NCBI GenBank assembly: GCA_007922195.1
Contig: ML682005.1
Coordinates: forward strand, 35,636,464 to 35,700,463
DNA length: 64,000 bases
Source of the DNA: Podocnemis expansa
Taxonomy: Eukaryota > Chordata > Testudines > Podocnemididae
Reading direction: 5' to 3'
Shown here: positions 10,455 through 23,863 of the stretch, piece by piece
How positions within the stretch are numbered: position 1 is the first letter of the stretch
Layout: each line of letters begins with the position of its first letter
Position numbers and translations under genes: made by a program
Notes under the pieces: generated by a model
The model's database searches: none
Seen by the model: the letters and a program-made list of their open reading frames with translations, nothing else
What the model was told of the DNA's origin: nothing

Positions 10455-10620
10455 GCACACCAAAGTGCTATGTTGTAATTCCTCCACCTGGATGCTGTGG
10501 GCAGCTGTGTTTTGCTGAAATAGACTATCACAGCTACCCCTCTGCAAATTCCTCCCTGTAGATGCTGCGGGCAACTGTTTTGCTGAAATAGACTAAGATG
10601 GCTACCCCTCTGCAACTTGT
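10455..10620 (+). repeat. Tandem duplication of a unit ending in a PLE edge
   Basis: Two units of about 70-80 bases follow each other: ATTCCTCC, GATGCTGTGGGCAGCTGTG, TTTGCTGAAATAGACTATCA, GCTACCCCTCTGCAA, then the same again with small changes. The GCTGAAATAGACTA and GGCTACCCCTC part resembles the terminal TGCTGAACTAGACTAACACGG of the PLE ends. Confidence 0.6.
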
Positions 10621-10639
10621 GCACATGAATGTAATCCTC

Positions 10640-12470
10640 TTCAAACAGCTTCAAAAGAACTCTCAGTTCGCAATGACAGCATCCACACAGGGGAGCTACA
10701 ACGTAGTCTTTGGTGCACAGTTCTGTTCAAATCGCTGTAATCCAAACTGTAGGACAATTTAGATGTGCAGGTAGTTTCAGCTTTAATGCTAGTTGAAGTT
10801 GTACAATGTGCAGCTCCCCATATAACCCTGCATTTCATTTAAGATGGATTTTTTAAAAAATTGATAAACTGCTGGCCTCTAACCTTTTAGACTATAGATT
10901 TAATCATACTTAAACTCTTTTGAAATAGATGTGGTTGCATTTTTAGCAAGGCATAGACAAAAGTTAATGTTTGTCCAGATTTTTTAAACCATCATTGACA
11001 AATAATCTTTCCAGATGAGTTGTGACTTTGCAGAATTTTAACAAGGGAGTTCCATTGTTATGTTTCTGCTGCTCTGGTAAGGTCATTCCAGACTTACTGA
11101 TTATCCAAGGAAAGAGAGAGAGGACTGCTGTCCTTAGCAAGCAATTTATGTGATGCTGGATACAAGTAATCTTTCTTAGTTAACTATTTATTATTCTGGA
11201 ATATTTATGTTAATTGAAATGTAGCAGCTGCTATCATAAAAGAATAGGTTTTCTTTGAGCAGTGATATAGCTGTTCATTAACTTTTTGTCATCACAGGTT
11301 ATCTAGTTCCAAACAGGGTACACTATGTCAGATCATGTAAATTCTCGTAGCTTTTATTGATTTTACTGGACCCAATGACAGCTTACATCAGCTAGGATCT
11401 GCTTCCTAGTCATTCTTTTTTATGGGAAAACTAGCACAAGAGAGCTAAAGAGGAGGAATTCTCAGCATGGATCTCCTTGCTTTGATGTTGGCCTTCAGGA
11501 CTTAGGAAACACCAGCTGCTGCATGTCTTTTAGCAGCACTGTAATAAGGATAAAACTCATCCTTGCCAGAGACATAGCTCCCTCAGCGAAAGTGTGAAAC
11601 TATGGACTGAATTCCTATGAATCATCACAAATTTCACTACCTTTCATTCCTAGTGCAGGGTGCATTTTGTTGACCTTGCCTTCTGTAACATAAACATAGC
11701 TACATGTATATTTTAAAAAATCTCTACCAAAACAAAACACTGCACACACTTCTTGTGGATGAAAGGATGAGAACAAATAATGTGACATATGGTGAATGCA
11801 CAACTGGAAGGTACTCAGATACTGGATGAGCATGGTATAAGAATATATAATATAATGTTTCCCTTTAGTTTGAAAAGGAGAATAAAGTTTGGATGGAATA
11901 CCAAAATATAATACAACATCTACGATACATTTCTAGCAAAGTGCAGGGTGGAAAGAGCCTTGTGTGTCTCTTGTGGTTTGTGCTGTCTTTCTCATGCTGT
12001 CTGCTGTCATTGCTTGGCTCAGTGGTGAAATCCCTATTGGGGTTCTGGGGTAAGGAAAAAGGACACAGTGCAGTGGCAGCAAACCCCCCTTTCCATGCAA
12101 GAAGGTAATATCCTTACAAAGGGGAATCTCCACTCATAGATCACAGGGGCTGGATCAGTACTAAACACAGACACAGCAGACTGATTTAAGGACAGTATCA
12201 TTCTTTCCTCAACCCTGAGTCTTCTTGCTTTTGTGAACATAAGACGGGCTTGTAACATTTTAACATATTTTTGAAGTTTCATGCATATTTAACACAGTAA
12301 GCAGAAATGTGATAAGTTGTCTGTCTAAGCTGACCAAGCTTTTGCATGTTACAAATTCTTAGCTAATGTAACTCTGAACGCACTTGTATTGAGTAATTTG
12401 GATTATCTCACAATTGCACAATATCCTGATAATATTCTCTTTTTTCTGATAAGTTTTTTTTTTTAATTAA
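10640..12470. other. AT-rich intergenic sequence, no feature recognised
   Basis: Between the last upstream repeat and the first coding exon of C18orf63. I see no repeat family, homologous exon or RNA gene. An untranslated C18orf63 exon could be present but cannot be recognised. Confidence 0.5.
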
Positions 12471-12472
12471 AG

Positions 12473-12642
<170 letters not shown>

Positions 12643-12776
12643 TAAAAGCAAATAATTCTGAGTGTTGGCATTCTCAGAAGTAATTTTGATTTTTTGGGTG
12701 AAGTATTTAACAGTAAACTGTAACAAGATCAGTAAAGTTCCTGAGTTATGAGATGTTTATTACAGAATATCTATCA

Positions 12777-12780
12777 ATCA

Positions 12781-12817
<37 letters not shown>
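12777..12817 (+). repeat. (ATCT)n microsatellite
   Basis: About ten uninterrupted ATCT units in C18orf63 intron 1, with an imperfect lead-in (ATCAATCA). Confidence 0.95.
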
Positions 12818-12818
<1 letters not shown>

Positions 12819-13123
12819 AACTGTCCTGATAAGGTGCATGATTTGGGAAGAGAAACAATAATATCCTCTCTAGCTTGTAAAAGTGTTCAATTTTAAGTCA
12901 CTTGTCATGAGTGGACAACTGAATTAGAAAGGGAATAATAAAAGATTTAAAGTTAGTCCATAGTTAGATGCACAACTTGAACTGTTTGAATATATCGCCT
13001 GACATATTACAACATTTTATGAAGGTTGAGGCAAGGAATAAATCGATAGTAGATTCCCAAAAAGCACTCTTACATTTCCAGCATACTCCAGTTACTATTC
13101 CTGCTCTTGTTTTGTTTCTCTTA

Positions 13124-13832
13124 GGCTATGTCTACACCGGCAAAGTTATTTTGAACTAGTTATTTTAGTTAATTAATAGTTATTAATTCAAAATAATTAT
13201 TTTGAAATAGTGATCTTCACAAGACTCCTATTTCTAAATAAAGTAGACATTAGTAGTTCGAGTTAGAGAGTCTACATTAGACTCTTTAACTTGAAATGGA
13301 TCCACTGGCAGAGTGGTTTCCCCAGCAGGGGACAGATACCTCCAAACAGGGCTCCTTTCCCTGCTGGGGGAGATTCCCCAGCAGGGCTTTGTGCCCTGCC
13401 AGGGAGAGATTCCCCTCAGTGGGGCTCTGTTCCCCACCAGGGCAGGGAATCCCTGGCAGGGCTGCATTCTCTGCCAGGGACAGTGAACCCCCAGTGGGCT
13501 GGTTTTCCCACTGGGGCAGGGAACCCCCAGTAGGGCTGCCTCCCCCCTGAAAGCATGCTCATCTGCCCCCCACCAGCAGCCCCTCTGTTCAGGCTGGGGG
13601 CCGGGCTATGAATGGGCTAGGAGCCAGATCAGGCTCTAAGCTGCTTGTGGTCAATGAAAGAATCTTTCTTTTGAAATAAAAGCAGGTTTAGTGATTTCAA
13701 AATAGTGCTTCATTCTTTTGAAATACTGAACTGCTTATTTCAAAATAACTAAATGCCTGCATGGACATGAATTTTTTTTTTTTCAAAATAAGCCTCCTTA
13801 TTTCGAAAAAACTTGACAGTGTAGACATACCC
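13124..13832. mobile_element. Harbinger-type MITE with TTA target duplication
   Basis: Ends GGCTATGTCTACACCGGCAA and CAGTGTAGACATACCC, flanked on both sides by TTA (13121-13123, 13833-13835), the usual PIF/Harbinger 3-base duplication. The outer arms carry TTATTTTGAAATA palindromes; the middle is a GC-rich repeat block (13310-13550). In C18orf63 intron 1, between coding exons 1 and 2. Confidence 0.75.
13310..13550 (+). repeat. GC-rich quasi-palindromic tandem block inside a MITE
   Basis: Recurring units of about 35 bases pairing CCCTGCTGGGG with CCCCAGCAGGG-like sequence, so neighbouring units can also fold on each other. Both strands are open here because of composition; no protein is proposed. 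Confidence 0.6.
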
Positions 13833-14054
13833 TTAGTTTCACACTTTATGGAACAGAGAGAGAGTGCCAATTCTGAATATGGATTTTGTTTGGTCTCACA
13901 AAGGCCTCCAAACAATTATAATTGTTTTTGATTGACCAGTGTGGGTGGGACGGGAACCAGCAACTTGAGATATTTACCATTTTCTACTGAACTGCTGGAA
14001 AATGTAGTTAAGTTTTAGGAAAACATAGCTAAAATAAAGGTAACCTAATACTGA

Positions 14055-14222
<168 letters not shown>

Positions 14223-15289
14223 TAGAGTATTTCTATCTATGTATTTCAAGTTGCTTTGTTAACAGAACTACTGTAAGTAAACAGATACAATTAAATATAA
14301 ATTACTATTAATGGAAAACACATTCATGAACACAAATAAGGTATGTAAGATATTATTTCTTCCTTTGAAGAAATGGCCCTTTGAAAGGATGGCAATAAGT
14401 GAGAGGTGTCCTTACTTCATCTAGAGAAGTACAGTGAATTTTACCTTCAGGAATTAGGAGAAATGAAAATCTGGCCCCACTGAAGTCAGTGGCAAAACTG
14501 TTGACTTCAGTGGGATCAGGATTTTACCCAAAATATTTGGGAATGCTTTGGGATAGTGTTTTTGCATAATAAGGGTGAGCTTTTAACTTTCACTGTAAAC
14601 TAAATAGTGCAATTCTTTAATGTTAAATACTACTATATATTTTATTTATATTTAAAAGATTGTGCCTGGCATTTTTAAAGCTATCATTCATTTCACGCAT
14701 TAGTGAGCAAGTTCTTGTAAAACAAAAGGTACTATTGGGCCAGGCCTGAAGTCTAACCTTGAGAAATGACTTTATTAAATTTATATAGTCACTTTTTAAT
14801 GGATAAAAAGATCTCTTTCTGGTATCAGGGTGAATATACAGAGTCTAAAAAACATATAATAATTGCTTCTAACCAGAAAAAATTGAAATGGGCATAGCTA
14901 AAAATTTTCCATGTACTTTAAATTTCATTTTTTTTTCTTTCTATATCAGTACCAGACAGCTTAGATTTGTGATTTGAAAATCTTCTTATTCAGAATTCTC
15001 TTCTCTTTCCCCAGCAACATGAGCAGAGTCTCAAAAACTAGTTGGGGGTAGTAGGGGGTGAGTAATATCATCGCATCCTGCATGTCATAAGTTTCACAGA
15101 ACTGTACAAAACCTAGAGCCAGTCCTATGGGAAAATGTTTTCATGCTGCTGCATTAATTAAATGGGAGTTTTTTAGTTGTTGGTTAGTGACAAAGAAAAA
15201 TAGATCCCCCATCCGGTCATTGGTTAGAAATATTTTAAAAAAAAAATCTTCTCAGCTGACTTTGAGTCAACAGTGTAACACCACTGCAA

Positions 15290-15905
15290 AAAAAAAAATG
15301 CAAACACCATTCTGGGATGCATTGCAGGAGTATTGTAAGTAAGACATGAGAAGTAATTCTTCCTATACGTACTCCACCCTGATTAGGCCTCAGCTGGAGT
15401 ATTGTGTTCAGTTCTGGGCACCTCCTTTTAGGAAAGATGTGGACAAATGGGAGGAAGCCCAGAGAAGAGCAACATGGATGATTAGAGGTCTGGAATACCT
15501 GATTTATGAGAGAAAATTGAAAGAGCTGGATTTGTTTAATCTGAAAAAGAGGAGCCTGAGAGGGGAAATGGTAACAGTTTTCAAGTACCTGAGAGATTGT
15601 GAAGAGGAGGAGGGAGAAAAATTGTTCTCCTTAACTGCAGATGATAGGACAAGAAGCAAGGGGGCTAAATTACAGCAAGGGAGCTTTAGGTTGGACATTG
15701 GGAAAAAATTCCTAACAGGGTGATTAACCAGTGGAATAAGTTGCCTAAGGAGGTTGTCTAATCTCCATCACTGGAAGTGTTTAAGAGCAGGTTAGACAAG
15801 CACCTGTCAGGGATAGTTTAAGAGGGTACTTGGTCCTGCCATGAGTGCAGGGAACTGGACTCGATGACCTCTCATGGTCCTTTCCAGTTTCTATGGTTCT
15901 GTGAA
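15290..15905 (+). mobile_element. CR1 LINE 3' fragment (reverse transcriptase C-terminus)
   Basis: A frame from 15346 to 15723 encodes [31 protein letters not shown] and DDRTRSKGAKL, the C-terminal part of CR1 ORF2. It continues, with stops, through the typical LPREVV-like segment to a CR1 3' end near TCCAGTTTCTATGGTTCTGTG. In C18orf63 intron 2. Diverged relative to the copy at 61005. Confidence 0.88.
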
Positions 15906-16242
15906 GTTCTCAACCAGGGAAGAGATTGACAGCAGCCATCCTGAGTCAAGTATGGGGTTTTTTAGTCACCACCTGCACTTTAGGGGACTCAGGGTAGTTT
16001 TGGAGCAATTTTATTAGTAATCTCTGTGATAGTGGAGTCCTGATGCATGACTAGAGCTTCTATATGCTACAGTAATACAAAAAAGCGCACCAATTATAAA
16101 CAACAAATTAAGACAGATAAGTACCAAGGACTTGCCTCTGGAAAAATGGTTAGTACAGAAAGTGGTAAGGCTGCACCAGTAATTGTTGATTACTTCTTCT
16201 AAGTTGAAAAGGTTCCAATAATCTTTTTTGTTTTTTGTTTAG

Positions 16243-16299
16243 ATATCTTTTTACAAAACAGGAAAATGTCAGACTTACATAGAGAACCATGGAGCAACA
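16243..16299 (+). CDS. C18orf63: C18orf63 coding exon 3
   Basis: Strong polypyrimidine tract and TTTAG acceptor, donor GTAAGT. Nineteen codons read ISFYKTGKCQTYIENHGAT, matching human IPFYKAGKLNAYVEKYGAK. Phase 0 at both ends. Confidence 0.9.
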
Positions 16300-16472
16300 G
16301 TAAGTGATTCTTGACACTGTTAAACTTTCATTGTTACCAGTACTTGTGAATACTGTAGAAGAAACTGATGCTTTCACAATGCTTGCAGTTCACATTCCAA
16401 CAGCCAGAAGGGAAAATCCCTTTTCCTATGTAATCTTTGCACAAAAGACATATGCTGTACAGGATTAGTTCA

Positions 16473-16645
16473 CACTGTTCCCTCTAAGCTGTGTGTGCGT
16501 GTGTGTGAGTGTACACACATGCAGGTCATGAAATCTGCACATACAACAAAATAAAGTGCACACAGAAAATTCAACAGTGCTAATATTAGCGCACACAAAG
16601 AAATGTTTTGCATACAAAGCCTATGAAAAATTAGAGGGAACATTG
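16473..16645. mobile_element. MITE with CACTGTTCCCTCTAAG ends and 5-bp target duplication
   Basis: Left end CACTGTTCCCTCTAAGCTGT, right end AATTAGAGGGAACATTG, flanked by GTTCA on both sides (16468-16472, 16646-16650). The interior is TG- and CA-rich. The same ends and a 5-base duplication are seen at 38812-39434. Confidence 0.7.
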
Positions 16646-16896
16646 GTTCAGAGTATCACATAATGCAAAGTACAGAAGACTTTCTGATGGTCCATGACCT
16701 TTTTTTGTTTTGAGTTTTCAGTGTACATTATGATTCTGTTGTGCTACATTGCCTATTATAAAATGTTTGAATTTGTATTGCTGAGTGTGGATTTTCAGAA
16801 ACTATGAAGTAGGAAGACAGTAGTTATACTCAAAACTAATAGTTGTAATCATGCATGTGCATTTTCATTGTGGTCTTCTTTTCTTTGTTTCAAAGT

Positions 16897-17290
16897 ATAT
16901 AACCTTGCATTTGGCTGTGTTAAAGCACCTTCTGTGCAGATGAGCCCACCTTATCCAGTGACCTGTATCAAATTGTATAGCTTATCTGTCCCCATCATTA
17001 TTTACCACCAACCAATTTTTTTGTGATCTGCAAACTGTATTAGTAGTTATTTTATGTATTCTTCCAGATCATTGATAAAGATATTAAACAGTACTGAACT
17101 GAGAACAGATCCCTGCAGGACCTAATTAGAAACACGAGATCTTCAGCCAACCCATTTTTAATCCACTTAATATAGGCTACATTGATTCTGTGCAACTGAA
17201 TCACATGCTTTACTGATGTCTAGGTGTATTGTGTCAACACAGTTATCTTTATCAACCAAACTTGTGATCTTATCAAAAAACATCCTTCGG
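16897..17290 (-). mobile_element. Old CR1 LINE fragment
   Basis: Read in reverse it holds decayed CR1 reverse-transcriptase sequence: the plus strand shows CCAGATCATTGATAAAGATA, GATCCCTGCAGGAC and CACATGCTTTACTGATGTCTAGG, equivalents of better preserved stretches at 61800-62150. In C18orf63 intron 3. Confidence 0.75.
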
Positions 17291-17657
17291 GTCAGAAGAA
17301 TGCACATTTTGGGAATCACTTGCTGGAGTCTGGAATGAGATATAAACAGTATCCACTGAAAAGAGCTGTATACAAATTCATTCAGTCATTTCTTTCTCCC
17401 AAATTTGCTGCCTCTCAAAAACCCCAGAATACATAATGTTGGTGTCCAGTAAAATATAAAAGTTTGGATCCCAAGGGACTCAAATCTTTTGCAATTCCCA
17501 ACTGTAATGGTGGGTATAGATGCTCAGCATCTTTCAGGATATGTCCCAAAACTTCAGTATGGTTATCTTTTATAAAACCTTGACTTAATTTCTTTAAAAT
17601 CTTACTTATTAAATAATTACTTAAATCTCTCTTTTCTTGCTTGGTTAATATTATTAG

Positions 17658-17795
<138 letters not shown>

Positions 17796-18317
17796 TGACC
17801 CTTTGACTTTTATTATTTTTTAGTTATATTTGCCACGCATGAACTGTCTACTCTTTGATTATTAGTTTTAGCTTCTTTTTTGTTTGTTTGGGTTTCTATA
17901 ATTGTTTCTTTATTCCACTTTAAATTTTTTAATGAATGATACAAAAGGACAAAAGTAACTCTTCTACCAGCTGGATTCAACAACAAGGGCCAGGTTCAAT
18001 ATCCAGGGGTTCCTTTTCAAAATACAAAACAAAACCAGTTCATCCCCCTACACTTAGTAGCATGGGACAATTACAGCCACCACTCCCTACTCCTGAAACC
18101 CTAGAGTCAGTGCTTTCCAACTTGCAAGCATAGAGTCTGAATGCAGAAATGAAACTTCTAATGAAATGGAGAAAGTAACCCAGCATTAACTTGGGTAAAT
18201 GCCATCAGCAGGAGTCATAAGCATAAAACTGTAGGCAAAACACTCACCTCAAAGTTTGTTGGGCAGTGTCCTTTTGCCTCAGGTTCCTAAGTCCAGCAAC
18301 CAAAGGTTCGTTTAATG

Positions 18318-18470
18318 TCAAAAGGGGTAGCCGTGTTAGTCTAGTCCAGCAAAAAACCCAAGGAGTTGTGTGGCACTTAAAGACTAATAGATTTATTTTT
18401 TGGGTAAGGTTTTGTGGGAGAAAACCCCACTTCGTCGGATGCTTCGAAGATGGGTGAACTTACAGAACTT
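18318..18470 (-). mobile_element. PLE end, reversed, forming a pair with the copy at 19120
   Basis: GGGGTAGCCGTGTTAGTCTA, GTTGTGTGGCACTTAAAGAC, then GTGGGAGAAAACCCCAC and GGGTGAACTTACAGAA. It faces the plus-strand PLE end at 19120-19465 across 650 bases in which I recognise no element. Confidence 0.75.
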
Positions 18471-19119
18471 TTTCCTTTAATGTGCCCCTCTCTTCACTGG
18501 AGCCCACTCACAGTTGTTGTCGTCCTTTGTCAGTGAAGAGCCAGAATTCAGAGGTGCATTCCGATTGGAATGCGCCCATTGCAAAATTAGCAGTGCCTGG
18601 TCATAATCAGCTCTGTTATTACATAGTGTAATGAAGAAGGGTCAAATTGTGTCTGAGACCCTTAGGTCAGACCCATATCCCCCAATACGAGTAGCTGTCT
18701 CCACTGTCGTTCAACTCCTCCGGTCTTTGACACCCACATTCCCTGTCTAGTTGAGTTTTCAGTGGGGGTATACCAAGCACGGTTGTATTCCCTGTAGAAT
18801 AATTATGTGCACTGAACTCCTGCTACCAGCCCAATTGCAGCAACTTTAACCTTACCTCCTGGCTGACCTAATCAGGCCCTAGAACTGCTGTGTGGAAGGT
18901 CTTGAAGACAGCAACTAGCACAGTACCCACAATGAACTACAAAACCCCCCTTCTACATTGATTCAAGGGGCAGGAGTCACTGATCCATAAGAAAAGGTTT
19001 CCTGGCTGATGGGACTGAGCATCTACAACTTCCTCATGCTCCAGAGGAGGCCAGTGACTTATCTGAGCACATGTGGCCAGCCCTAGCTTTGGTAATGCCT
19101 CCCTCTCCCTATATACTTC

Positions 19120-19465
19120 TTTTCGAAGACTTCAAAGGGAAACAGCTGAACTTGAATTAATATGCAAGCTAAATTCTGTGAAAGCAGGACTAAATCGAGA
19201 CTATGGGTTCTTTTCCCATTACAAAAGGTAATTTGACTTCAGGCTTCCCATGGTTTGAACCTGAAAACTGCTCTGATTTGCTGTTACTGTATGACCTGAT
19301 CCTATGTTTTACACCCCCTTGCATTTAGTTTCATTCCCTTCTGTAAGTTCACCCATCTTCGAAGCATCTGAGGAAGTCGGATCTTCTCCCACGAAAGCTC
19401 ATGCAAAAAATAAATCTGTTAGTCTTAAAGTGCCACACAACTCCTTGTTGTTTTTTTCCTTGAAG
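19120..19465 (+). mobile_element. 5'-truncated PLE: endonuclease tail and 3' end
   Basis: Starts at AGACTTCAAAGGGAAACAGCTG, the last 30 or so codons of the GIY-YIG frame (ending SHYKR-like). It runs through the 3' UTR (TGACCTGATCCTATGTTTTA) to the end TGTTAGTCTTAAAGTGCCAC. It carries a hammerhead-like core CTGAGGA (19368-19374) with a GAAA. In C18orf63 intron 4. Confidence 0.8.
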
Positions 19466-19838
19466 AAGTCACAGCCCTTTCTTCCAACTTGACCTTACCC
19501 CTTTCCTTCCACATATACATGCTTTTGAGGTGGCAGAAGTTGCATTAAACTGTTACCTAATTAAAAGTAGTTCTGTGTACAGATTTCATATTGAGAGATA
19601 AACATCATGTATACAGTTGTTCATGATGAGCTTTCATTCATATCTCTGTGCTGATTTACATGCCACTTCTGATTCAATGGAAAATACTTTCTGCAAGCCA
19701 TACAGCAACCCTGACACACAATAAACTACACACTTTCTCCACTTCTGCTGCATAAAATACTTCTGAGATAAAAGCCTTAAAGTAAACTAACCTTATACCT
19801 ATGTTTTCTAAATAATAATACATATTTTATTTATTAAG

Positions 19839-19880
19839 GAAGCAATTTTCTGTCTCACATGGGAAGGCAAAATGCTGTTG
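19839..19880 (+). CDS. C18orf63: C18orf63 coding exon 5
   Basis: A 42-base micro-exon between TTATTAAG and GTAAGT. Joined in phase 1 it reads GSNFLSHMGRQNAV, against human GRDFLSQMGKQSAV. It was found only because the flanking exons demand it: no long open frame marks it. Confidence 0.87.
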
Positions 19881-20513
19881 GTAAGTAGAATATTGTATTA
19901 CTGTAATATTTTAATTATATTAGAATTTAAATATGATTGTACTGTGGTTACTAGAGCTGCAAAGATCTTAGTATACTAACAAATAGCTTCTAATTTTATA
20001 GTCTAGAAATAGATTCAATCATATGATACCTGCTGACAGATTCCTCTTTAAATTAAATAGAAAGTTCTCAAATCAGTTGCACCTCAGTAAGAGAGATATA
20101 CTGTTATTATACTGTTAATGTTAACCTATGACCATGGATTGAAATCTGCAGTTTAAATCATCTCATTATAACAGTTAATTTCAGGCCAATATAATTCAAA
20201 CTGTACAAGTGGTATGGAGATTTGATGACAGCAGGTAAAGTAAAATGAGTAATTCTGATTGATGTCCATTAAGATTACAGTTTTTAAAACATCAGACGAC
20301 AGAGGACTTGTTCCTTAGTCTATGAAGAAATACATAGAAAAATATTTTTATTTTATTTTTATACCTCAAATATAAATGTTAAGAACTAAGTTTTAAAACA
20401 TTGGCACCAAAATTGCCAGGTGGAAAATAAATTCAGGAGCAGGTAATTCCTTTTTCACTTGAGAGATAATTATATAGATGTACAGAATGTCTAGGGTTTT
20501 GATTTCATTTCAG

Positions 20514-20590
20514 TTATGGACCTCAGTGTATCAGAGACCCAGCTTTGCATCAGTGTAGAGGCTTACACAATTCAACTACCACCAGCCAAG
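20514..20590 (+). CDS. C18orf63: C18orf63 coding exon 6
   Basis: Acceptor TTTCATTTCAG, donor GTACAG. Reads V-MDLSVSETQLCISVEAYT, then IQLPPAK, matching human [26 protein letters not shown]. Leaves phase 0, which fixes the expected frame of exon 7. Confidence 0.9.
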
Positions 20591-20639
20591 GTACAGAACA
20601 GTTTTCATTTCTAAGGCTAACTTTGTTCGTTCCACTTGC

Positions 20640-21190
20640 ATTTTTTTTCTAGTGGCTGTATTTTATCTGGGATGCTTTATTTGAAGAGGTTATGGGGGAT
20701 CAAGATGTTTATTTCCAATTGCTGTTGAACATGAAGAACATAAGTTGCTTATCCTCATTTCATACTGAATATATATTGTACCATACATTAGCAGATATGG
20801 CTGTGTCCATTGGGAGTCTGACAGTCATGCCAATTGGATCTTCAGAGTCGTGAGATTTCTGTAGAGATACTGATTGAAGATGTTTTCATAGAAAATAACA
20901 ACAGAGCATGTATAAATATAAGCACATGCTAGTAGCATTTCCACCCACCACAAAGATAGCAGATTTTTCATATGAACCATATATCCCTTTTGGAGTACTG
21001 GGCAAAGATGTTGCAGAACAGTACTCCTTCAGAGAAAATGATGAACTGTTAGCAACAGAATCAGATGAAGCCATTGAAATCATCCACAAACACCAAAAAC
21101 CTTGTTTGACATCAGGGTCTCTGACACCTTCCTTGTACAGAATAGAAGGATATCTACACGCAGCCTATGATGATAACAGTGGGTAGGTAT
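20640..21190 (+). other. Unidentified ORF-like segment in C18orf63 intron 6
   Basis: 20908-21186 is open and reads like protein (PTTKIADFSYEPYIPFGVLG, ESDEAIEIIHKHQKP), with a more ordinary composition than the other chance frames. The preceding 250 bases also contain protein-like stretches in other frames, broken by stops. I do not recognise the family. It may be a decayed retrocopy or transposon gene; it is not part of C18orf63 by homology. Confidence 0.3.
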
Positions 21191-21700
21191 CTGTACCACT
21201 GGGTCTCCTTATACCATAATATTCTCCAGGATTCCCCAGAAGATAATCTTTCATTCATTTATAGCCATTAATCTACTTCTAGCTGTCAGGTCTATCAAAG
21301 TAGTTCCATCTGCACAGTCCTTTGGAATCTCCTACATTTGCTTTGTGACATGCATGCACGCACACACACATGGGGAACAGTTTAGGTCTTGCTGGACACG
21401 CATAGGATCAGTAAATATATCAGGAAATCATACTTCAGTATTAAGAATTTAGCATCAACTTTGATAGCCATGTCACCTTAGCTGGTCAATAATACTAAAT
21501 TTCTGATTACTACTTGGCTTACAAAAGAAAGGATTTCCTATTTGTTTCTGTCTTTGGCTCTCAGAAGAAAGGAATACTACCTTTCTCCCTGGCTGGACAA
21601 CATACTAATCAAAGCCAAGTTTAAGGTATCAGCCTTGAAAATGACACAGGCAGTAAGGATAGAAATTAATATGACATGGTTTCATTATCAATAATCAGTG

Positions 21701-22850
21701 TGTAACACCCACATGGCCAGATTGAGTCTGCCTTGCAGGCAGCTCTGACCAGAGAAAGGGTGTGCATGGGAACACAGCAAGGAGAGCCCCTTCGCCCCAG
21801 GGGCACCTGTTCCGAACCCCCAGAGTGACCACACACACACTGGGATAGCGCAGGGATTATGGGAATGGGGAAGGTTTATTTACAGAGGTGCAAAGGGGAA
21901 ACCAACAGGGGAGATGGGGCAGCAGTAACACAGAGTAACAGCTAACACAGGGCCCTGCAAGGCCCAACAGTAGAGCAGGCTGGAGGCAGATGTGACCTCG
22001 TTCTGCACCATGAGTTCAGGAGTCCCAGCACAGTTCCAGTCCAGAGTTCAGTCCAGCAACTCCTAGTCTTCGGCACCAGCACTTTCCCAGCAAAAGAAAA
22101 CCCTCTGATGCCTCTTCTGCTGCTCTCTGCAAACGCAGAGAGACACCCTCCCCGCTTAACTAACTACAACCCCCCCCCCAAGTTCCAGGTGCTGTACTCA
22201 CAGCCCCACAGCTCCAAATGGCCAGTCACTGGATGCTGCTCTGTTCTTGGGCAACTCTCCCCAGCACAGTGTCCTTCTGTGGGTGCTGGCCTGGCATCCC
22301 ATGTCAGCCACTCTGTCTTCCCTGGCTTCAGGCAGGGCCTCTCTCCCTGCTTCCTTCCCAGGCCTCCGGCTGCCACTCCAGCCCCCCTCCTCAGCTCCAC
22401 AAACCATCTCCCACAGGGCAAAGATTTAAAGGAACCACACTCCTTAAAACCCCAGGGGGGTTACAAGTGTAATCCCACTGCAGTCCATAATTCTCTAGAA
22501 TCTGAAGATAGACACAAGAGAAAGGGCTTTTCTGTCACTGGGTGGATGCAAACCATAACAAAGTCAGAACAGAATGTTTCTCCTGGTTTGAAAGAGTTTT
22601 TAAACCTCTAGCTCCAATATGTCTTCTCTCAAAATACCTGGCCGTCTTTTGATTTTCCAAGAGGCAAAGTCATGTAGTTTCTAGCACTCCAAATAGTGTA
22701 GTGGCTAGCACCCCTGCTTAATATGCAGAAAGTCTGGGTTCAGTTCCCAGGGGGTTGGACTTAATGATCTCATGAGGTCCCTTCCACCCCCATGATTTGA
22801 TTCTATTCTTGGTGGTCTTGTTATGCTCTTTTGCTATTGTGGGTGTTACT
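21701..22850 (-). mobile_element. Probable solo LTR with an inserted SINE
   Basis: Outer ends TGTAACACCCACA and TGTGGGTGTTACT are inverted. Minus-strand AATAAA occurs near 21877 (seen as TTTATTTACAG). The body is GC-richer than its flanks and non-coding. The SINE at 22690 lies near its right side. No clean target duplication was found, so the boundaries are tentative. Confidence 0.4.
22690..22805 (+). mobile_element. tRNA-derived SINE with CR1-like tail, copy 2
   Basis: AATAGTGTAGTGGCTAGCAC is identical in part to the copy at 1591, with B-box-like GGGTTCAGTTCCC and the tail TTGGACTTAATGATCTCATG, AGGTCCCTTCCACCCC. Confidence 0.75.
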
Positions 22851-23264
22851 GGGGCAGTACTGTCACTTGGTTGTCCAACATTGGAATATGTTGGTTTCTG
22901 AGTAGAATTTAAAAGTTCTTAAGTGATAGCAAGTCTGTTCTTAAATTGTGCTTCATTTTTTTCCTGGATCCAGTATTCTTGCATGTTAAAGCATCTCCAG
23001 TAAGACTCATCAGCGTTTAAGTCTTGTAATTCTTTAGCCATTTCCTGGTAGTATAGGTTTTAAAAATTTGAAACAAACTTTGCTGTGTGATAAAGTGAAT
23101 ATCATTCTAAAATTAGCCATTTGCAATGACTGATAAATGAACAATCATGTAGAGGTTTCAGTAGTGTATTTGAATGCATTTTAGCTATTTTATGTGTTCC
23201 TTTTTTCACTTTGTGTAACTATAGTAATATTTGAAAATAACCAAACTTTTTTTTCTATTTAAAG

Positions 23265-23626
<362 letters not shown>

Positions 23627-23677
23627 TAAGCTAATTGATTATAACAACATAATTTTATATGTGTATTTTATTTTTAG

Positions 23678-23863
<186 letters not shown>

